From positions 1-64,000 of the forward strand of contig NZ_AKIZ01000041.1 in the NCBI RefSeq assembly GCF_000282595.1: a stretch of DNA of 64,000 bases. Direction: 5' to 3'. This DNA is from Phyllobacterium sp. YR531 (GTDB lineage: Bacteria > Pseudomonadota > Alphaproteobacteria > Rhizobiales > Rhizobiaceae). A model generated the notes under the pieces. That model saw only the letters and a program-made list of their open reading frames with translations, had not been told where the DNA came from and made no database searches. Positions 52,399 through 62,620 of this stretch are shown here, one piece after another (position 1 is the stretch's first letter; every line of letters begins with the position of its first letter). The position numbers and the translations under genes were made by a program.

Positions 52399-52560
52399 GC
52401 TTTGACGTGGATCGATCATCCCAAGGGTGGTGTGCGACGAGACGGTAAAAGGGTGGATGACAATTCCATAAAGACATCGCATAAGATAGATTATGGAACT
52501 AAATTATGTAGCCGGTGAGACTTCCCCTTGATCATCACTGCAGTAGCTACTGACAAGGCG

Positions 52561-53091
52561 TTAAAGATTCTTCTTCTGATACGAGTTAAGCTCGGGATCG
52601 AGATCAATCTCCATGGTGTTTGTAAAGATTGTAGTTGCAATCATAATGCCAGCAAACGCGACCAGATTGACGATCGTACTTTCGGAATACACGGCTTTCA
52701 GCTTTTGCCATATGCCCTCAGGTATAGCGTTGGAGTCCGCAACGATTGCTGCAGCAAATGCCGTCAGCAAGGCTTCGTCACCATCGGGTGAAATTGCATC
52801 AGGATCGATGCCGGAGTCGATAAGTGCTCTTCGGAAAAAAGTTATAGGAACGGCTGATTTATTCGCTTCCGATATTGCAAGCGAAAACAACCATATCGCA
52901 CGGTCTGAAACTACAGGTCGCAAGAGATCGCGCAATGTAAACCATTCGGCGTAAATGCGATGGGCAACTGGCGAGTGCAATAACACACGCTTCATATTGG
53001 TCATCCGGCCGCGCAACTTAAGCTCTAGGTCATGTTCAGCACGAGCTTCTGGAGAAGCCTGATCATAATTGATGGGTGAAATGCGGCTCAT
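52561..53091 (-). CDS. Carboxymuconolactone decarboxylase (AhpD-like) family protein
   Basis: A 176-residue all-helical protein; SRISPINYDQASPEARAEHD, RMTNMKRVLLHSPVAHRIYAEW and the later IPEGIWQKLKAVYSES match carboxymuconolactone decarboxylase-family proteins. The CxxC catalytic pair of AhpD is absent, as no cysteine occurs in the expected place, so a peroxidase role is unlikely. Function unknown. It stands alone between small accessory genes and the ybaK-metG run. Confidence 0.75.
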   Translation of the reverse strand: MSRISPINYDQASPEARAEHDLELKLRGRMTNMKRVLLHSPVAHRIYAEWFTLRDLLRPVVSDRAIWLFSLAISEANKSAVPITFFRRALIDSGIDPDAISPDGDEALLTAFAAAIVADSNAIPEGIWQKLKAVYSESTIVNLVAFAGIMIATTIFTNTMEIDLDPELNSYQKKNL

Positions 53092-53140
53092 TGATCAGTC
53101 CTGCGTTCGCCTCAACCAGTAAGTTGCCGTTCTTGGCACT

Positions 53141-53611
53141 TTAGACTGTGATATCTGCAATCTGTGCTTTAGCGGCTGCCGCCAACACATTTGGTTCACA
53201 TGGAAATACAAAGTTTGTTCCGCCAGCCGCCGCCCACACAACATCGAACCGCATGAGACTTGCATCCGCATAGGTTCTGATATCGATCAGATGCCCCAGC
53301 GGCGAAACTCCGCCGATGGCAAAACCTGTCTCCTTGCGCACATGTTTGGGGTCGGCCCGATGCAAGGGTTCGCTGACCAGTCCTGCAGCTTTCGCGAGAT
53401 CAAGTTTTCGCGGTCCCGATACTAGAAACAGGTAAAGCTTGCCACTCTCGGCACCTTGAAAAACCAATGATTTGACGATCTGCTCTACGGTAACGCCGCA
53501 CTGGATTGCAGCATCTTCGGCAGTGTGAGTTGAATCTGCCATTTGTCGGATTTCGATGTCCAGACCCGCTGTCATCGCAGCTTGGCGCACACGCTCGACA
53601 CTTTTGCTCAT
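53141..53611 (-). CDS. YbaK/EbsC-type aminoacyl-tRNA deacylase
   Basis: A 156-residue editing-domain protein. The segments QIVKSLVFQ, KLDLAKAAGL and GGVSPLGHL fit the YbaK/ProX family, which hydrolyses mischarged Cys- or Ala-tRNA. The conserved lysine in VKSLVF is present. Its ATG overlaps the stop of the upstream hydrolase (ATGA). It is the last gene of metG-tatD-hydrolase-ybaK. Confidence 0.85.
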   Translation of the reverse strand: MSKSVERVRQAAMTAGLDIEIRQMADSTHTAEDAAIQCGVTVEQIVKSLVFQGAESGKLYLFLVSGPRKLDLAKAAGLVSEPLHRADPKHVRKETGFAIGGVSPLGHLIDIRTYADASLMRFDVVWAAAGGTNFVFPCEPNVLAAAAKAQIADITV

Positions 53612-54414
53612 AACTCAACCTCGAATGACAGACCATCATAGGCTGGTTCAACGTTGTCCGGTGTTTCCCTAAGCACAGTTCCATAATCAAGAGGAATATG
53701 CATATGGGTCAAAATGGCTCTATGTGGCTTTAGCTTGTTAATCCAGTCGATTGATTCTGCTAGCGAAAAATGGCTTGGATGCGTCCTGTACTGCAATGCG
53801 TCGATGACCAGATAATCAAGGTCAAAAAGCTGTGCTGCAGTAGTATCTGGAAACGCACTGACGTCGGAGCAGTACGCCACATCGGCAATCCTGAAGGCCA
53901 ATGAGAGGATATCGCCATGTATTTGCGGCAGTGGTAGAAACCGTATTGGACCGCCCGGCCCATCTATCTCAAATGCCTCGTGATGGATAATCTCGTGCGG
54001 ACGTAAAATTGGTGGATAACTCGAGCCTTCCGGCGTTTTAAAACAATAGGAAAAGCCTTCCATCAGTCGGCGCTGCGTCGTCGCGTCGGCGTAGATGTTT
54101 ACGAGGTCCCGTCGATCGATAACGAAGGTACGCAGGTCGTCCAGGCCGTGGATATGATCAGCGTGAGCGTGGGTATAAACAACGGCATCAAGCTTCCCGT
54201 GGCCAAAATCGATCATTTGCGAACGGAAATCTGGTCCGGTATCGATAATGACCGTCGTTATCCCGTGTTCGCCGATACGTTCGACCAGCATTGAGGCGCG
54301 ACGACGCTTGTTCTTTGGTTCATTAGGATCGCAGTTGCCCCAGTCACCATTAAGGCGCGGCACGCCCGGTGACGAGCCGCAACCAAGAATGGTGAAGCGC
54401 AACCGGTCAGGCAT
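53608..54414 (-). CDS. MBL-fold hydrolase (PhnP-like)
   Basis: A 268-residue protein beginning ILGCGSSPGVPRLNGDWG with the metal motif THAHADHIHG. This pattern belongs to PhnP/cyclic-phosphodiesterase-like hydrolases. It lies downstream of tatD with overlapping start and stop (ATGCCTGA) and upstream of ybaK. The partners suggest nucleic-acid or nucleotide housekeeping; substrate unknown. Confidence 0.85.
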   Translation of the reverse strand: MPDRLRFTILGCGSSPGVPRLNGDWGNCDPNEPKNKRRRASMLVERIGEHGITTVIIDTGPDFRSQMIDFGHGKLDAVVYTHAHADHIHGLDDLRTFVIDRRDLVNIYADATTQRRLMEGFSYCFKTPEGSSYPPILRPHEIIHHEAFEIDGPGGPIRFLPLPQIHGDILSLAFRIADVAYCSDVSAFPDTTAAQLFDLDYLVIDALQYRTHPSHFSLAESIDWINKLKPHRAILTHMHIPLDYGTVLRETPDNVEPAYDGLSFEVEL

Positions 54415-55195
54415 TTTGGGGCCTTGGCATCTTGGTGAACAGGCGGAACACGTTGTCAGATGTTATCTGGCCGATTTCCTCTTCACTAACGCCAATCGTC
54501 TCGGCCAGAACAGAAGCAGTATGGCGCACGAAACTTGGCTCATTGCGTTTGCCGCGATGTGGCATTGGCGCGAGATAGGGGGCATCGGTTTCAACCAAAA
54601 GCCGGTCTCGGGGAATATTTTTTGCTATCTCCCGGATTTCAGGCGAATTCCGGAACGTCAGAATACCCGAAAAGGAGATGTAACCACCAAGTTCGACACC
54701 CACTTGCGCAAGTTCTGTACCGGACGAAAAACAATGTAGAATAAAAGGGAAAGCACCCTTCCCTGTCTCTTCGCGTAAAATGGAAATCATGTCTTCATCG
54801 GCACTACGGGCGTGTATGACCAAGGGCAGCTGCGTTATTCTGGATGCTGCAATATGGGTGCGAAAACCCTGCGCCTGTGCTTCCGGCGGGGCATAGTCGT
54901 AATGGTAATCCAAGCCCGCCTCACCAATAGCCACGACCTTTGGATGGTTTGACAGTTCAACGAGGTTTTCAACCGTGATATCAAGCTCTTCATGCGCATT
55001 ATTGGGGTGTGTCCCTACCGAGGCATACACACTTTCATAGGCTTCGGTTATTGCGATAATGCTATCGAAGCGGCGCACCCGCGTGCAGATCGTCACAAGG
55101 CGCTTGATGCCATGATCAAGCGCCCGTTGAACGATTGCGTCGCGTTCTTCGGCAAAGTCTGCAAAGTCCAGATGACAGTGACTATCAACCAGCAT
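54407..55195 (-). CDS. tatD: TatD family DNase/hydrolase
   Basis: A 262-residue metal-dependent hydrolase with the DSHCHLDF start, IGEAGLDYHYDYAP, and LLVETDAPYLAP, all conserved in TatD. It is a 3'-5' exonuclease in E. coli. A longer frame to 55261 overlaps metG, but the ATG at 55195, four bases past the metG stop, gives the family start. The metG-tatD pair is common in bacteria. Confidence 0.93.
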   Translation of the reverse strand: MLVDSHCHLDFADFAEERDAIVQRALDHGIKRLVTICTRVRRFDSIIAITEAYESVYASVGTHPNNAHEELDITVENLVELSNHPKVVAIGEAGLDYHYDYAPPEAQAQGFRTHIAASRITQLPLVIHARSADEDMISILREETGKGAFPFILHCFSSGTELAQVGVELGGYISFSGILTFRNSPEIREIAKNIPRDRLLVETDAPYLAPMPHRGKRNEPSFVRHTASVLAETIGVSEEEIGQITSDNVFRLFTKMPRPQNA

Positions 55196-55199
55196 CGGA

Positions 55200-56747
55200 C
55201 TATTCCGCTTTTTCCGCCTCGACATAACGAGGGAATATCGGCTGTGGTGCGGGCAGGTCACTGCCTGGAACCAGTTGGCTCGCCGTCAGGTCGGCAAAGT
55301 TGCGTTTCTCAGCTGGCACGGCCAGAATATCGAGTAGTTTTTCAGCCGAACCCGGTATGAAGGGTTGGCATAGAATGCCAACACGACGGATCACTTCAGC
55401 CGTTACGTAGAGAACTGTTTCCATACGCGCCGGGTCTGTTTTCTTGAGAGCCCAAGGTTCCTGACCGGCAAAATAGCGGTTCGCTTCAGCCACGACGCTA
55501 AAGATTGCAGCCAAGGCCTGATGCAAGGCCTGTACACCGACTGCTTTGCGGGCTGTATCAAGTGCAGCAACCGCCTGATCCAGAATAGCCTTGTCTGCTT
55601 CGGTCAATGCACCCGGTTGTGGCACCTTGGCTTCACAATTCTTGGCAATCATGGACAATGAACGCTGGGCCAGATTACCAAGATCATTGGCAAGGTCAGC
55701 ATTCGTGCGATTGACGATTGCTTCATGGCTGTAATTGCCGTCCTGGCCGAAGGGAATTTCACGCAGCAGGAAGTACCGCAGTTGGTCGAGGCCGTAATGC
55801 TCCACGAGTGCTGTCGGATCGATAACATTTCCCACCGATTTCGACATCTTCTCGCCGCGGTTGAAAACAAAGCCATGACCGAAAACCCGTTTCGGTAATT
55901 CAATGCCGGCAGACCAAAGGAATGCTGGCCAGTACACGGAATGGAAACGGATAATGTCCTTGCCGATGATATGCACATCAGCAGGCCAGTAGTGCCAGCG
56001 ATCAGCATTTTCGTCCGGATAACCGGCAGCAGTGATATAGTTCGTAAGGGCATCCACCCAGACATACATCACATGCTTTTCATCGCCGGGAACAGGAACG
56101 CCCCAATCGAATGTGGTGCGGGAGATCGAAAGGTCTTTCAGCCCGGATTTTACGAAAGACACAACTTCATTGCGTCGCTCGTCCGGTCCGATAAAGCCGG
56201 GGTGCTCGCTGTAGAGAGCAAGCAGGCGATCCTGATAGGCGGATAGCCGGAAGAAGTAGCTCTCCTCCTCCAGCCATTCGACAGGTGTGCCTTGCGGGCC
56301 ATAGCGCACATTGTCAGCCCGCAGTTCAGTTTCTTCTTCCTGATAATAGGCTTCATCGCGCACGGAATACCAACCAGCGTAACCACCTTTATAGATGTCA
56401 CCTGCGTCTGCCATTTTTTGCCAAATCGCTTGTGAAGACTTGTAATGGCGCTCTTCAGTGGTGCGGATATAATCATCAAATGAAGCATTCAAAAGATGCC
56501 CCATGTCACGGAAAAGCTTGGCGTTTCTATCTGCAAGCTCGCGCGGACTGATCCCTTCCTTGCGGGCGGTCTGCAACATCTTGATTCCATGCTCGTCAGT
56601 TCCGCTGAGGAACATGACATCCTTGTCGTCATGGCGATTGAAGCGCGCAATGGCGTCAGTAGCGATCACCTCGTAGGCGTGGCCGATATGCGGGCTTCCG
56701 TTCGGATAAGCGATGGCAGTCGTAATGTAGAATTTTTCGCGGCTCAT
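55200..56747 (-). CDS. metG: Methionyl-tRNA synthetase
   Basis: A 515-residue class I synthetase. HIGH occurs as PHIGHAYE and KMSKS as EKMSKSVGN. The zinc-knuckle insertion is short, typical of the bacterial MetG1 group of this order, and no C-terminal tRNA-binding dimer domain is present. It charges initiator and elongator tRNA-Met. It begins the leftward metG-tatD-hydrolase-ybaK operon. Confidence 0.96.
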   Translation of the reverse strand: MSREKFYITTAIAYPNGSPHIGHAYEVIATDAIARFNRHDDKDVMFLSGTDEHGIKMLQTARKEGISPRELADRNAKLFRDMGHLLNASFDDYIRTTEERHYKSSQAIWQKMADAGDIYKGGYAGWYSVRDEAYYQEEETELRADNVRYGPQGTPVEWLEEESYFFRLSAYQDRLLALYSEHPGFIGPDERRNEVVSFVKSGLKDLSISRTTFDWGVPVPGDEKHVMYVWVDALTNYITAAGYPDENADRWHYWPADVHIIGKDIIRFHSVYWPAFLWSAGIELPKRVFGHGFVFNRGEKMSKSVGNVIDPTALVEHYGLDQLRYFLLREIPFGQDGNYSHEAIVNRTNADLANDLGNLAQRSLSMIAKNCEAKVPQPGALTEADKAILDQAVAALDTARKAVGVQALHQALAAIFSVVAEANRYFAGQEPWALKKTDPARMETVLYVTAEVIRRVGILCQPFIPGSAEKLLDILAVPAEKRNFADLTASQLVPGSDLPAPQPIFPRYVEAEKAE

Positions 56748-56878
56748 GCGTGACCTGATTTCGTCTTTTGTATTTACATCTTGGGAGAAAACGTCTGGTT
56801 GACATAACGCATGTCAGGCATGATTGCCATAGTGTGCGTGCCACCTGAGTGCTCTTGCTTATAGTTACAGCTAACCGT

Positions 56879-57682
56879 ATGTCTTGCACTTCTTTTCCAT
56901 TCAGTTTGCTGGGTACCAGTTTGACAATAGTTCCTGCCTCTCCCCGGCGCTTGAGTGCCAATTTCTATATGGTAACCGGACTTTTCCTATTTTCCGGATT
57001 TCTGCTTTATGCAGGCAACGAGGCTCCTGTATGGGTTTTTGTATTCGTCTTTTCCGGCTGGGTTGTCTCGCTTTGCCTGCATGAAGGGGCTCACGCATTG
57101 GCGGCCTATTATGGCGGCGACAGATCGGTTCTGGACAAAGGCTACCTGAGACTCGACCCGCTAGGCTACGCAGACCCCTTATACAGTTTCGCCCTACCTC
57201 TGGTTTTCCTGTTGATTGGCGGTATCGGTCTTCCGGGCGGCTCCGTTTACATCCAGAGAAGCGTCCTGAAGACCAAACATTGGGATGCAATCGTTTCGGC
57301 TGCCGGTCCCTTTGCAAATCTGGTTATCTTGCTTGTGCTAGGCCTCCCCTTTATGGCCGGTCTGCCTGAGACAACGAGCACGGATACATTCTGGGCCGCA
57401 ATGAGTTTTCTGGCAGCATTACAAGCCACCGCCATTGTTTTGAACATGCTTCCAATTCCCGGCTTGGATGGTTTTGGGATTATCCGCTCCTACCTTCCTT
57501 ACGACATGCAGGCACAAGCGCAGCAATTGGGTTCCATGCTGAGCTTCGCCCTGATGTTTATCTTTCTGTCGGATGCAGTCAGCGGTGCAATCTGGAACGC
57601 ATCCTACAAACTTGCAGGGCTCGTTAGTATCGATCCAAGCTATGCGTATTACGGATTTGAGCTGTTTCGGTTCTGGCGCTAA
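56879..57682 (+). CDS. M50 site-2-protease-type membrane metalloprotease
   Basis: A 267-residue inner-membrane protein of about six helices. The zinc motif HExxH occurs as LHEGAHALAAY and the second ligand as NMLPIPGLDGF. The family cuts substrates inside the membrane. An in-frame TTG at 56849 would add ten residues. It lies alone on the plus strand, overlapping the convergent holB by four bases. Its substrate is unknown. Confidence 0.88.
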   Translation: MSCTSFPFSLLGTSLTIVPASPRRLSANFYMVTGLFLFSGFLLYAGNEAPVWVFVFVFSGWVVSLCLHEGAHALAAYYGGDRSVLDKGYLRLDPLGYADPLYSFALPLVFLLIGGIGLPGGSVYIQRSVLKTKHWDAIVSAAGPFANLVILLVLGLPFMAGLPETTSTDTFWAAMSFLAALQATAIVLNMLPIPGLDGFGIIRSYLPYDMQAQAQQLGSMLSFALMFIFLSDAVSGAIWNASYKLAGLVSIDPSYAYYGFELFRFWR

Positions 57683-58731
57683 TTAAACGCTCGCTGGATA
57701 CGCTCCAGAAAAATCAAAACCGTTTGCTTGCGATCAAGATTGAACGCAGCAGCGTCCCTCGCCTCGTTTTGCATATCCTGCCAGAGCAATGACCAGCGAT
57801 TGGCTTCATTGCTGTTGCCTTGCTCAGCAGCAAGGCGCGCTTTTATGGCGACCCGCGCCAATAAATCCTCAAGGAACAGATCATACTGGATTTCCGCATC
57901 GCGTCCGGAGAGCGCTGTTGCCAGAGCATGGGCTTTTGGAACGTCGAATACGCGTTTTTCAAGAATACCATCAACCGCGGCCGAAATCTCGAGGCCACCA
58001 AAAGCGAGCAACAAGGCAGCCTTACGCACGCTGCCATCCGCATGTGTCATCAGTTGATCTGCATCTGGCAACGATTGTGTGTCGAGGTTGATCGCCTTGA
58101 GGGCTGCTGCCAGATCCGGGTTTGCCAGTGGTTCAAAACGGATCGATTGACAACGGGAACGGATCGTAGGCAGAAGCCGCCCCGCTGAATGCGATATCAA
58201 AACGAACAGGGTTCTCTTCGGTGGCTCTTCAAGAGTTTTTAGTAAGGCATTGGCAGCATTGCGATTCATGTCATCAGCAGGGTCTACTATAACCACGCGC
58301 CAAGCGCCGTCATGCGATGTCCTGTTAAGGAAATGTCCGACACGGCGGATTTCTTCGACAGGTATGCCGGTTTTGAATTTTCCGCCCTTTGCATCAAAGG
58401 GTCTGCTTATGTGGAGAACCGAAAGATGCGTGCCGGTCGCCATCTGCCGGTATGGCGCTGATCCAAAATCCGGCGTTGCCAGCGTCAACGGCGCATCCGC
58501 CTCCTGAGGATATTTGAGCATATGTCCGGCGAGATGAAATGCCAGCGTTGCCTTGCCGATGCCTTGCGGGCCTTCAAGCAGCAATGCGTGATGCATTTGA
58601 CCGGATTGATAGGCCTGAGCCAGAAATGATCTTATCCCCGAATGGCCAAACAATGCCGGATTTGCCGAAGGAGAAGGCACCCCGTCGATTGCATCGTGGG
58701 CGGCTGGTACATCCAGAACGACGTCGCTCAT
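57679..58731 (-). CDS. holB: DNA polymerase III subunit delta'
   Basis: A 350-residue clamp-loader subunit with P-loop [11 protein letters not shown], the [22 protein letters not shown] helix and the SRC motif ([10 protein letters not shown]). It joins gamma/tau and delta to load the beta clamp. Its ATG overlaps the tmk stop by four bases, so the two are coupled. Confidence 0.94.
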   Translation of the reverse strand: MSDVVLDVPAAHDAIDGVPSPSANPALFGHSGIRSFLAQAYQSGQMHHALLLEGPQGIGKATLAFHLAGHMLKYPQEADAPLTLATPDFGSAPYRQMATGTHLSVLHISRPFDAKGGKFKTGIPVEEIRRVGHFLNRTSHDGAWRVVIVDPADDMNRNAANALLKTLEEPPKRTLFVLISHSAGRLLPTIRSRCQSIRFEPLANPDLAAALKAINLDTQSLPDADQLMTHADGSVRKAALLLAFGGLEISAAVDGILEKRVFDVPKAHALATALSGRDAEIQYDLFLEDLLARVAIKARLAAEQGNSNEANRWSLLWQDMQNEARDAAAFNLDRKQTVLIFLERIQRAFN

Positions 58732-59399
58732 TTAATGCCCTCAACTATTTCCGAACTGCGCAAATCGCTCGCTACCCTCACGCCATCGACAAATTTGGCG
58801 ATTTCAGCGGCTATCTCATCAACAGGTCGTTCCGCGTCGACAACTCTGCAGCGTTTACGCTCTGCTTTGGCTATGGCGAGATAAGCGTCGCGTCGTCTGG
58901 TATGCAGCTCGAGAGTTTCTTTTTCAAAACGGTCTGCCACATCTGTACCACGCCGCGCATTTGCTCGCTGCAGTCCGACTTCCGCCGGCAGATCAAGAAT
59001 AATTGTCAGGTCCGGCATCAGGCCGTTTATGGCTGTTCGCTCGATGGCATTCATAAGCAGTGGATCGAGATTGCCCGTGACACCCTGATAGACCCGGCTC
59101 GAATCGATATAGCGGTCGCAAAGCACGGTACGCCCGGACTTAAGTGCCGGGCGTATTACCTGCTCCACATGGTCGTTTCTGGCAGCGGCAAACAAAATGG
59201 CTTCCATCGCGGGCCCTAGCGATTCTGCGGCTCCACTCAGGATGACATGGCGTGCAGCCTCAGCTCCGGGTGTTCCTCCGGGTTCGCGGGTCACCAGCAC
59301 GTCAATTCCGTTTGCACGCAAATGCTCGCTCAGCCGGGCAATCTGGGTCGATTTGCCAGCGCCTTCGCCGCCTTCAAAAGTAATGAATAATCCTTGCAC
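58728..59399 (-). CDS. tmk: Thymidylate kinase
   Basis: A kinase of about 223 residues that makes dTDP from dTMP. The P-loop is [12 protein letters not shown], with TREPGGT and CDRYIDSS. An open frame to a TTG at 59438 adds 13 residues; the GTG at 59399 directly before [11 protein letters not shown] matches the family start. It lies between dac and holB, the standard order. Confidence 0.94.
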   Translation of the reverse strand: MQGLFITFEGGEGAGKSTQIARLSEHLRANGIDVLVTREPGGTPGAEAARHVILSGAAESLGPAMEAILFAAARNDHVEQVIRPALKSGRTVLCDRYIDSSRVYQGVTGNLDPLLMNAIERTAINGLMPDLTIILDLPAEVGLQRANARRGTDVADRFEKETLELHTRRRDAYLAIAKAERKRCRVVDAERPVDEIAAEIAKFVDGVRVASDLRSSEIVEGIK

Positions 59400-59475
59400 G
59401 CTTATTGCTGTCTTTCGAACCAATGTAATTTCGTACAATGGGTTCTAACGTTCGCCCGCGTGATGTGCAACGATC

Positions 59476-60684
59476 CTAGAAGCTCAATCGACGCATCCAG
59501 CCGGTTGTCAGTTCAAACACCGCATTGAGCGCGCGCTCGGTAAGATCGCCACTTGCAACGGCTTCCGCCGTATAGACGGGTGTTTCCTGAACCAGAGCAT
59601 CGCCAATCCAGATGCGCAACGTGCCAACGTGCTGATCTGCTTCGAGTGGCGCTACCAGTGGTCCACTATAGACGACATGCGCTTTCAGGCGATCACGATT
59701 GGCCACAGGAACAAGGATGCTGACCTTCTCATGGGCTTTCAGTGGTACACCGGATTTAACGCCGCCGAAAACGCTGGCTTCGCCAACAGTTTCACCGATC
59801 CCGAAAATGTCCACTTCCTCGAAAGCCTGATAGGCCCATTCGAAGATGCGTTTTGCTTCTTCCGCCCGTTCCTTGTCCGTTGCAAGGCCGCTCAATGCAA
59901 CAATGTATCGGCGGCCGCTGCGTTCAGCAGCACCAACAATGCCATAGCCCGATTGTTCGGTAAATCCTGTGCCCATACCATCTGCACCGATATCGAGCCT
60001 CAACAGCGGATTCCGGTTGCGCTGGAAAATGTTGTTCCAGGTAAAATTGTCCTGCGCATAGGTTTTGTAATAGTCGGGATATTCTTTTTTGATGTGCCGG
60101 GCCAGTTTAACAAGGTCGGTCAATGATACCCGTTGCTTTGGGTCTGGCAGGCCGGTCGAATTGACAAATGTCGAAGCTGTCAGCCCGATCTCTTTGGCCC
60201 GGGTGTTCATCAATTCTGCAAACTTCGCTTCTGTGCCTGCGATCCCCTCTGCGAGAATGATGCAGCCATCATTTGCCGATTGCACGATGACGCCCTGTAT
60301 GAGGTCACCAACTGCGAGTTGCGACTTGATCTTCGCGAACATGGTTGAACCACCAGATGGTGCCCCACCCGTCCGCCAGGCATTTTCACTAACTGTATAT
60401 TGCGTGGTCTGTGAAATCTCACCGGTTTTCAACGCGTGAAAAACCACTTCCATGGTCATAAGTTTTGCCAGTGCGGCAGGCTCGATCAATGTATCGGGAG
60501 ATTTTGTAAAAAGAATTGTGCCCGTCTGATCTTCGATCATCAGGGCCTGTTTGGCCTTTGTTTCGAACAGGGCATCTTCCGCGCTGGCAGAACTTAACGG
60601 GGCAAACACAACACTGAGACCCAAAGCATATATACGAAGATGCTTTGCAAACTGAGATGGCGCCTGATTGCGCTCAGTGGCCAT
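59476..60684 (-). CDS. S11-family D,D-carboxypeptidase homologue with a dead active site
   Basis: A 402-residue exported protein with a signal peptide (LGLSVVFAPLSSASA) and the S11 fold: N-terminal transpeptidase-like domain and C-terminal beta domain (PBP5_C). The SxxK motif reads ALAK (Ala71, Lys74), so the acylated serine is missing. KTG reads GTG (239-241). SAN is present (137-139). It should not hydrolyse D-Ala-D-Ala. The chosen start is the ATG at 60684, overlapping the rlpA stop; other frames extend upstream to 60840. A scaffolding role, or binding of peptidoglycan for RlpA, is possible. Confidence 0.88.
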   Translation of the reverse strand: MATERNQAPSQFAKHLRIYALGLSVVFAPLSSASAEDALFETKAKQALMIEDQTGTILFTKSPDTLIEPAALAKLMTMEVVFHALKTGEISQTTQYTVSENAWRTGGAPSGGSTMFAKIKSQLAVGDLIQGVIVQSANDGCIILAEGIAGTEAKFAELMNTRAKEIGLTASTFVNSTGLPDPKQRVSLTDLVKLARHIKKEYPDYYKTYAQDNFTWNNIFQRNRNPLLRLDIGADGMGTGFTEQSGYGIVGAAERSGRRYIVALSGLATDKERAEEAKRIFEWAYQAFEEVDIFGIGETVGEASVFGGVKSGVPLKAHEKVSILVPVANRDRLKAHVVYSGPLVAPLEADQHVGTLRIWIGDALVQETPVYTAEAVASGDLTERALNAVFELTTGWMRRLSF

Positions 60685-61990
60685 CGTCGCGAACGACAAA
60701 CGCATCATCGGCACCAGCCTTCCAGGCCGCCTGCAACAAGGCGTCGGTTTCTTTTGCATTATCAGCCTTGGCCACGAGTGCAATACGCGCACCAGTCGGG
60801 CTGGCAACTTCGGAGAGTTTAACCTTGCCGAAGGGGGCAAGTGTACTCATCAGGCGGGCAGCCTCTTCCTTGCTGGCAAACAGGCCGATATCGACATATT
60901 CACCTTCGAACGAGGCTTGCGAGGCGCTGATGGACTTCCAGGCTGTCGTTACTGTCTCAGGCGAAAGCAGCATTTCGGTTGCTGCGACAGGTGCATGAGC
61001 CATTGCGACGCGCTCGCTTGCATAGGAGTTCACGAAAGGCGATGCAGTGCCCTTTCTGCCCTTATACGATCCAATCAGGACTGCGGGCTTATCGGCGACG
61101 AATGGCCCGATCAATGGCAGGATGGGATCAATATCACTATTGAAGGACAGGCCGGTTTCATCGACAAAATTCTGTTGTTGCTGCGGTAGCGCCAGTTGGT
61201 TTGCCTGATCACCAAGGGACATAGGCTGGGTACCGAGGCTAGCAACCTGAATACCTGCCGGCTCTGGACGCACCATGCCAGGGACTGGCGTCTGTTTGCG
61301 GCCCGTTGGTGTGGCGCCATTCATGGCAATCATCACACCGGATGCAGGCTGCCCCCAAGGATCAGCCGCACCGGGGCCGCGATAGGAAGCCATAAGGAAG
61401 CGATCATCATCGCCATTCAATGGGGCTCGACCAACATATTCGACTTTCACATCGGCTGTTCCGGTATGCTGATAATCGAGCATCGTTGCGGCGCGTTGTG
61501 AAAGATCGATAACGCGGTCGCTATGGTAAGGCCCACGATCATTCACGCGAACGATAACTGAGCTGCCATTGCCCAGATTGGTTACGCGCGCATAGCTTGG
61601 CAAAGGCATGGTGGGGTGGGCAGCAGACAATTGGGCTGTGTCATAAACTTCGCCGTTGGCTGTCAGGCGCCCGTGAAAAGCCGAGCCATACCAGGAGGCC
61701 CTGCCCTTGCGGATGTAACCCGGTTCTTCCTTTGGATAGTACCATTTTCCGGCAACCTGATATGGTCGGCCTACCTGATCGCGGCCGCCGCCGCGTTTGA
61801 TTTTACCGCCCGTCCAAACGCGCGGGCTCGCCTTCACGCCATATTTGGATTCAGCGAAATATTCCTTGCCGTGGGATTTTTTGGCAGTCTTTGCTTTCGG
61901 CGACGCGCAGGCCGCCATGAGAATGCCCATGGCCACAACGCCCGCAATGCGCGTGACAGTGGCAATTCGAAAAGCTTTGGCTTTTGGCAA
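60674..61990 (-). CDS. rlpA: Septal lytic transglycosylase RlpA
   Basis: A 438-residue lipoprotein: signal ending MAAC with lipobox Cys28, a double-psi beta-barrel (KGRASWYGSAFHGRLTANG, AAHPTMPLPSYARVTNLG, VRVNDRGPYHSDRVIDLS) and a C-terminal SPOR domain of about 70 residues (YVDIGLFASKEEAARLM). SPOR binds denuded glycan at the septum. It precedes the dac homologue with an 11-base overlap. Confidence 0.94.
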   Translation of the reverse strand: MPKAKAFRIATVTRIAGVVAMGILMAACASPKAKTAKKSHGKEYFAESKYGVKASPRVWTGGKIKRGGGRDQVGRPYQVAGKWYYPKEEPGYIRKGRASWYGSAFHGRLTANGEVYDTAQLSAAHPTMPLPSYARVTNLGNGSSVIVRVNDRGPYHSDRVIDLSQRAATMLDYQHTGTADVKVEYVGRAPLNGDDDRFLMASYRGPGAADPWGQPASGVMIAMNGATPTGRKQTPVPGMVRPEPAGIQVASLGTQPMSLGDQANQLALPQQQQNFVDETGLSFNSDIDPILPLIGPFVADKPAVLIGSYKGRKGTASPFVNSYASERVAMAHAPVAATEMLLSPETVTTAWKSISASQASFEGEYVDIGLFASKEEAARLMSTLAPFGKVKLSEVASPTGARIALVAKADNAKETDALLQAAWKAGADDAFVVRDDGH

Positions 61991-62230
61991 TGCAAACTAC
62001 CGGCCGGGTTGGCCGTCCCCACAATTTTACATCAAGGTATAAATACCAGATTGAAACATTTGAGCAAAGCCGAGACCCATCGCGGACTTTTACAGCTTCC
62101 ATAAATGTCAGCTAGAGGTTGATACGCTGTTAACAAACCGTGTGTTCAATCGGTAAAATATCGTGAAGTTTGCCGCAGGTGCGCAAAAGCGCTTGAAATC
62201 GCCGAGACAATCGCGCATAGACGGCGCGCT

Positions 62231-62320
62231 GGAGGGGTGGCCGAGCGGTTTAAGGCACCGGTCTTGAAAACCGGCGTAGGTGAGAGCCTACCGTGGGTTC
62301 GAATCCCACCCCCTCCGCCA
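62231..62320 (+). tRNA. tRNA-Ser(UGA)
   Basis: A 90-base cloverleaf: acceptor GGAGGGG with CCCCTCC, anticodon loop CTTGAAA in stem CCGGT/ACCGG (anticodon TGA), a long variable arm typical of serine, T-arm GTGGG-TTCGAAT-CCCAC, and an encoded CCA. It reads UCA and related codons. Confidence 0.97.
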
Positions 62321-62620
62321 TAGCCCAAGCCTGCCTGCCGAAATTGGTATCAGTCTACCACGGCACAAAGTAATCCCATATTGCTCTGCGAACCCAAAGC
62401 TGCCCAATGTCTTACACTTGGGATGATCGCACTGAAGCTTAAAAATCTTGTGCGATGCTGCTATAGGTTTAGGTCTCAGACCGATCAATGAGCTTCAGCG
62501 AAATCTAAGAACAAGTGTATTATTTCCAGGAGGTTATCTACCCGGCCTGATCCGGTTAAAATACCATCTTTAATCAAACATGCATCAATCGCTGCCAAAT
62601 TTTAATCAGGAAAAATCGCA
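62321..62620. other. Gap between tRNA-Ser and the AHSA1-like gene
   Basis: 300 bases with no convincing gene. No direct repeat of the tRNA 3' end was seen, so there is no sign of an attachment site. A promoter for the next gene should lie near its 3' end, but no clear element was recognised. Confidence 0.5.

Noticed and set aside
62231-62320. tRNA-Ser as an integration site
   Set aside because: No duplication of its 3' end and no integrase were seen in the window.
62146-62328. 60-residue frame antisense to tRNA-Ser
   Set aside because: It is the reverse of the tRNA; the GGGGIRTHGRLS pattern is a known artefact of annotation over serine tRNA genes.
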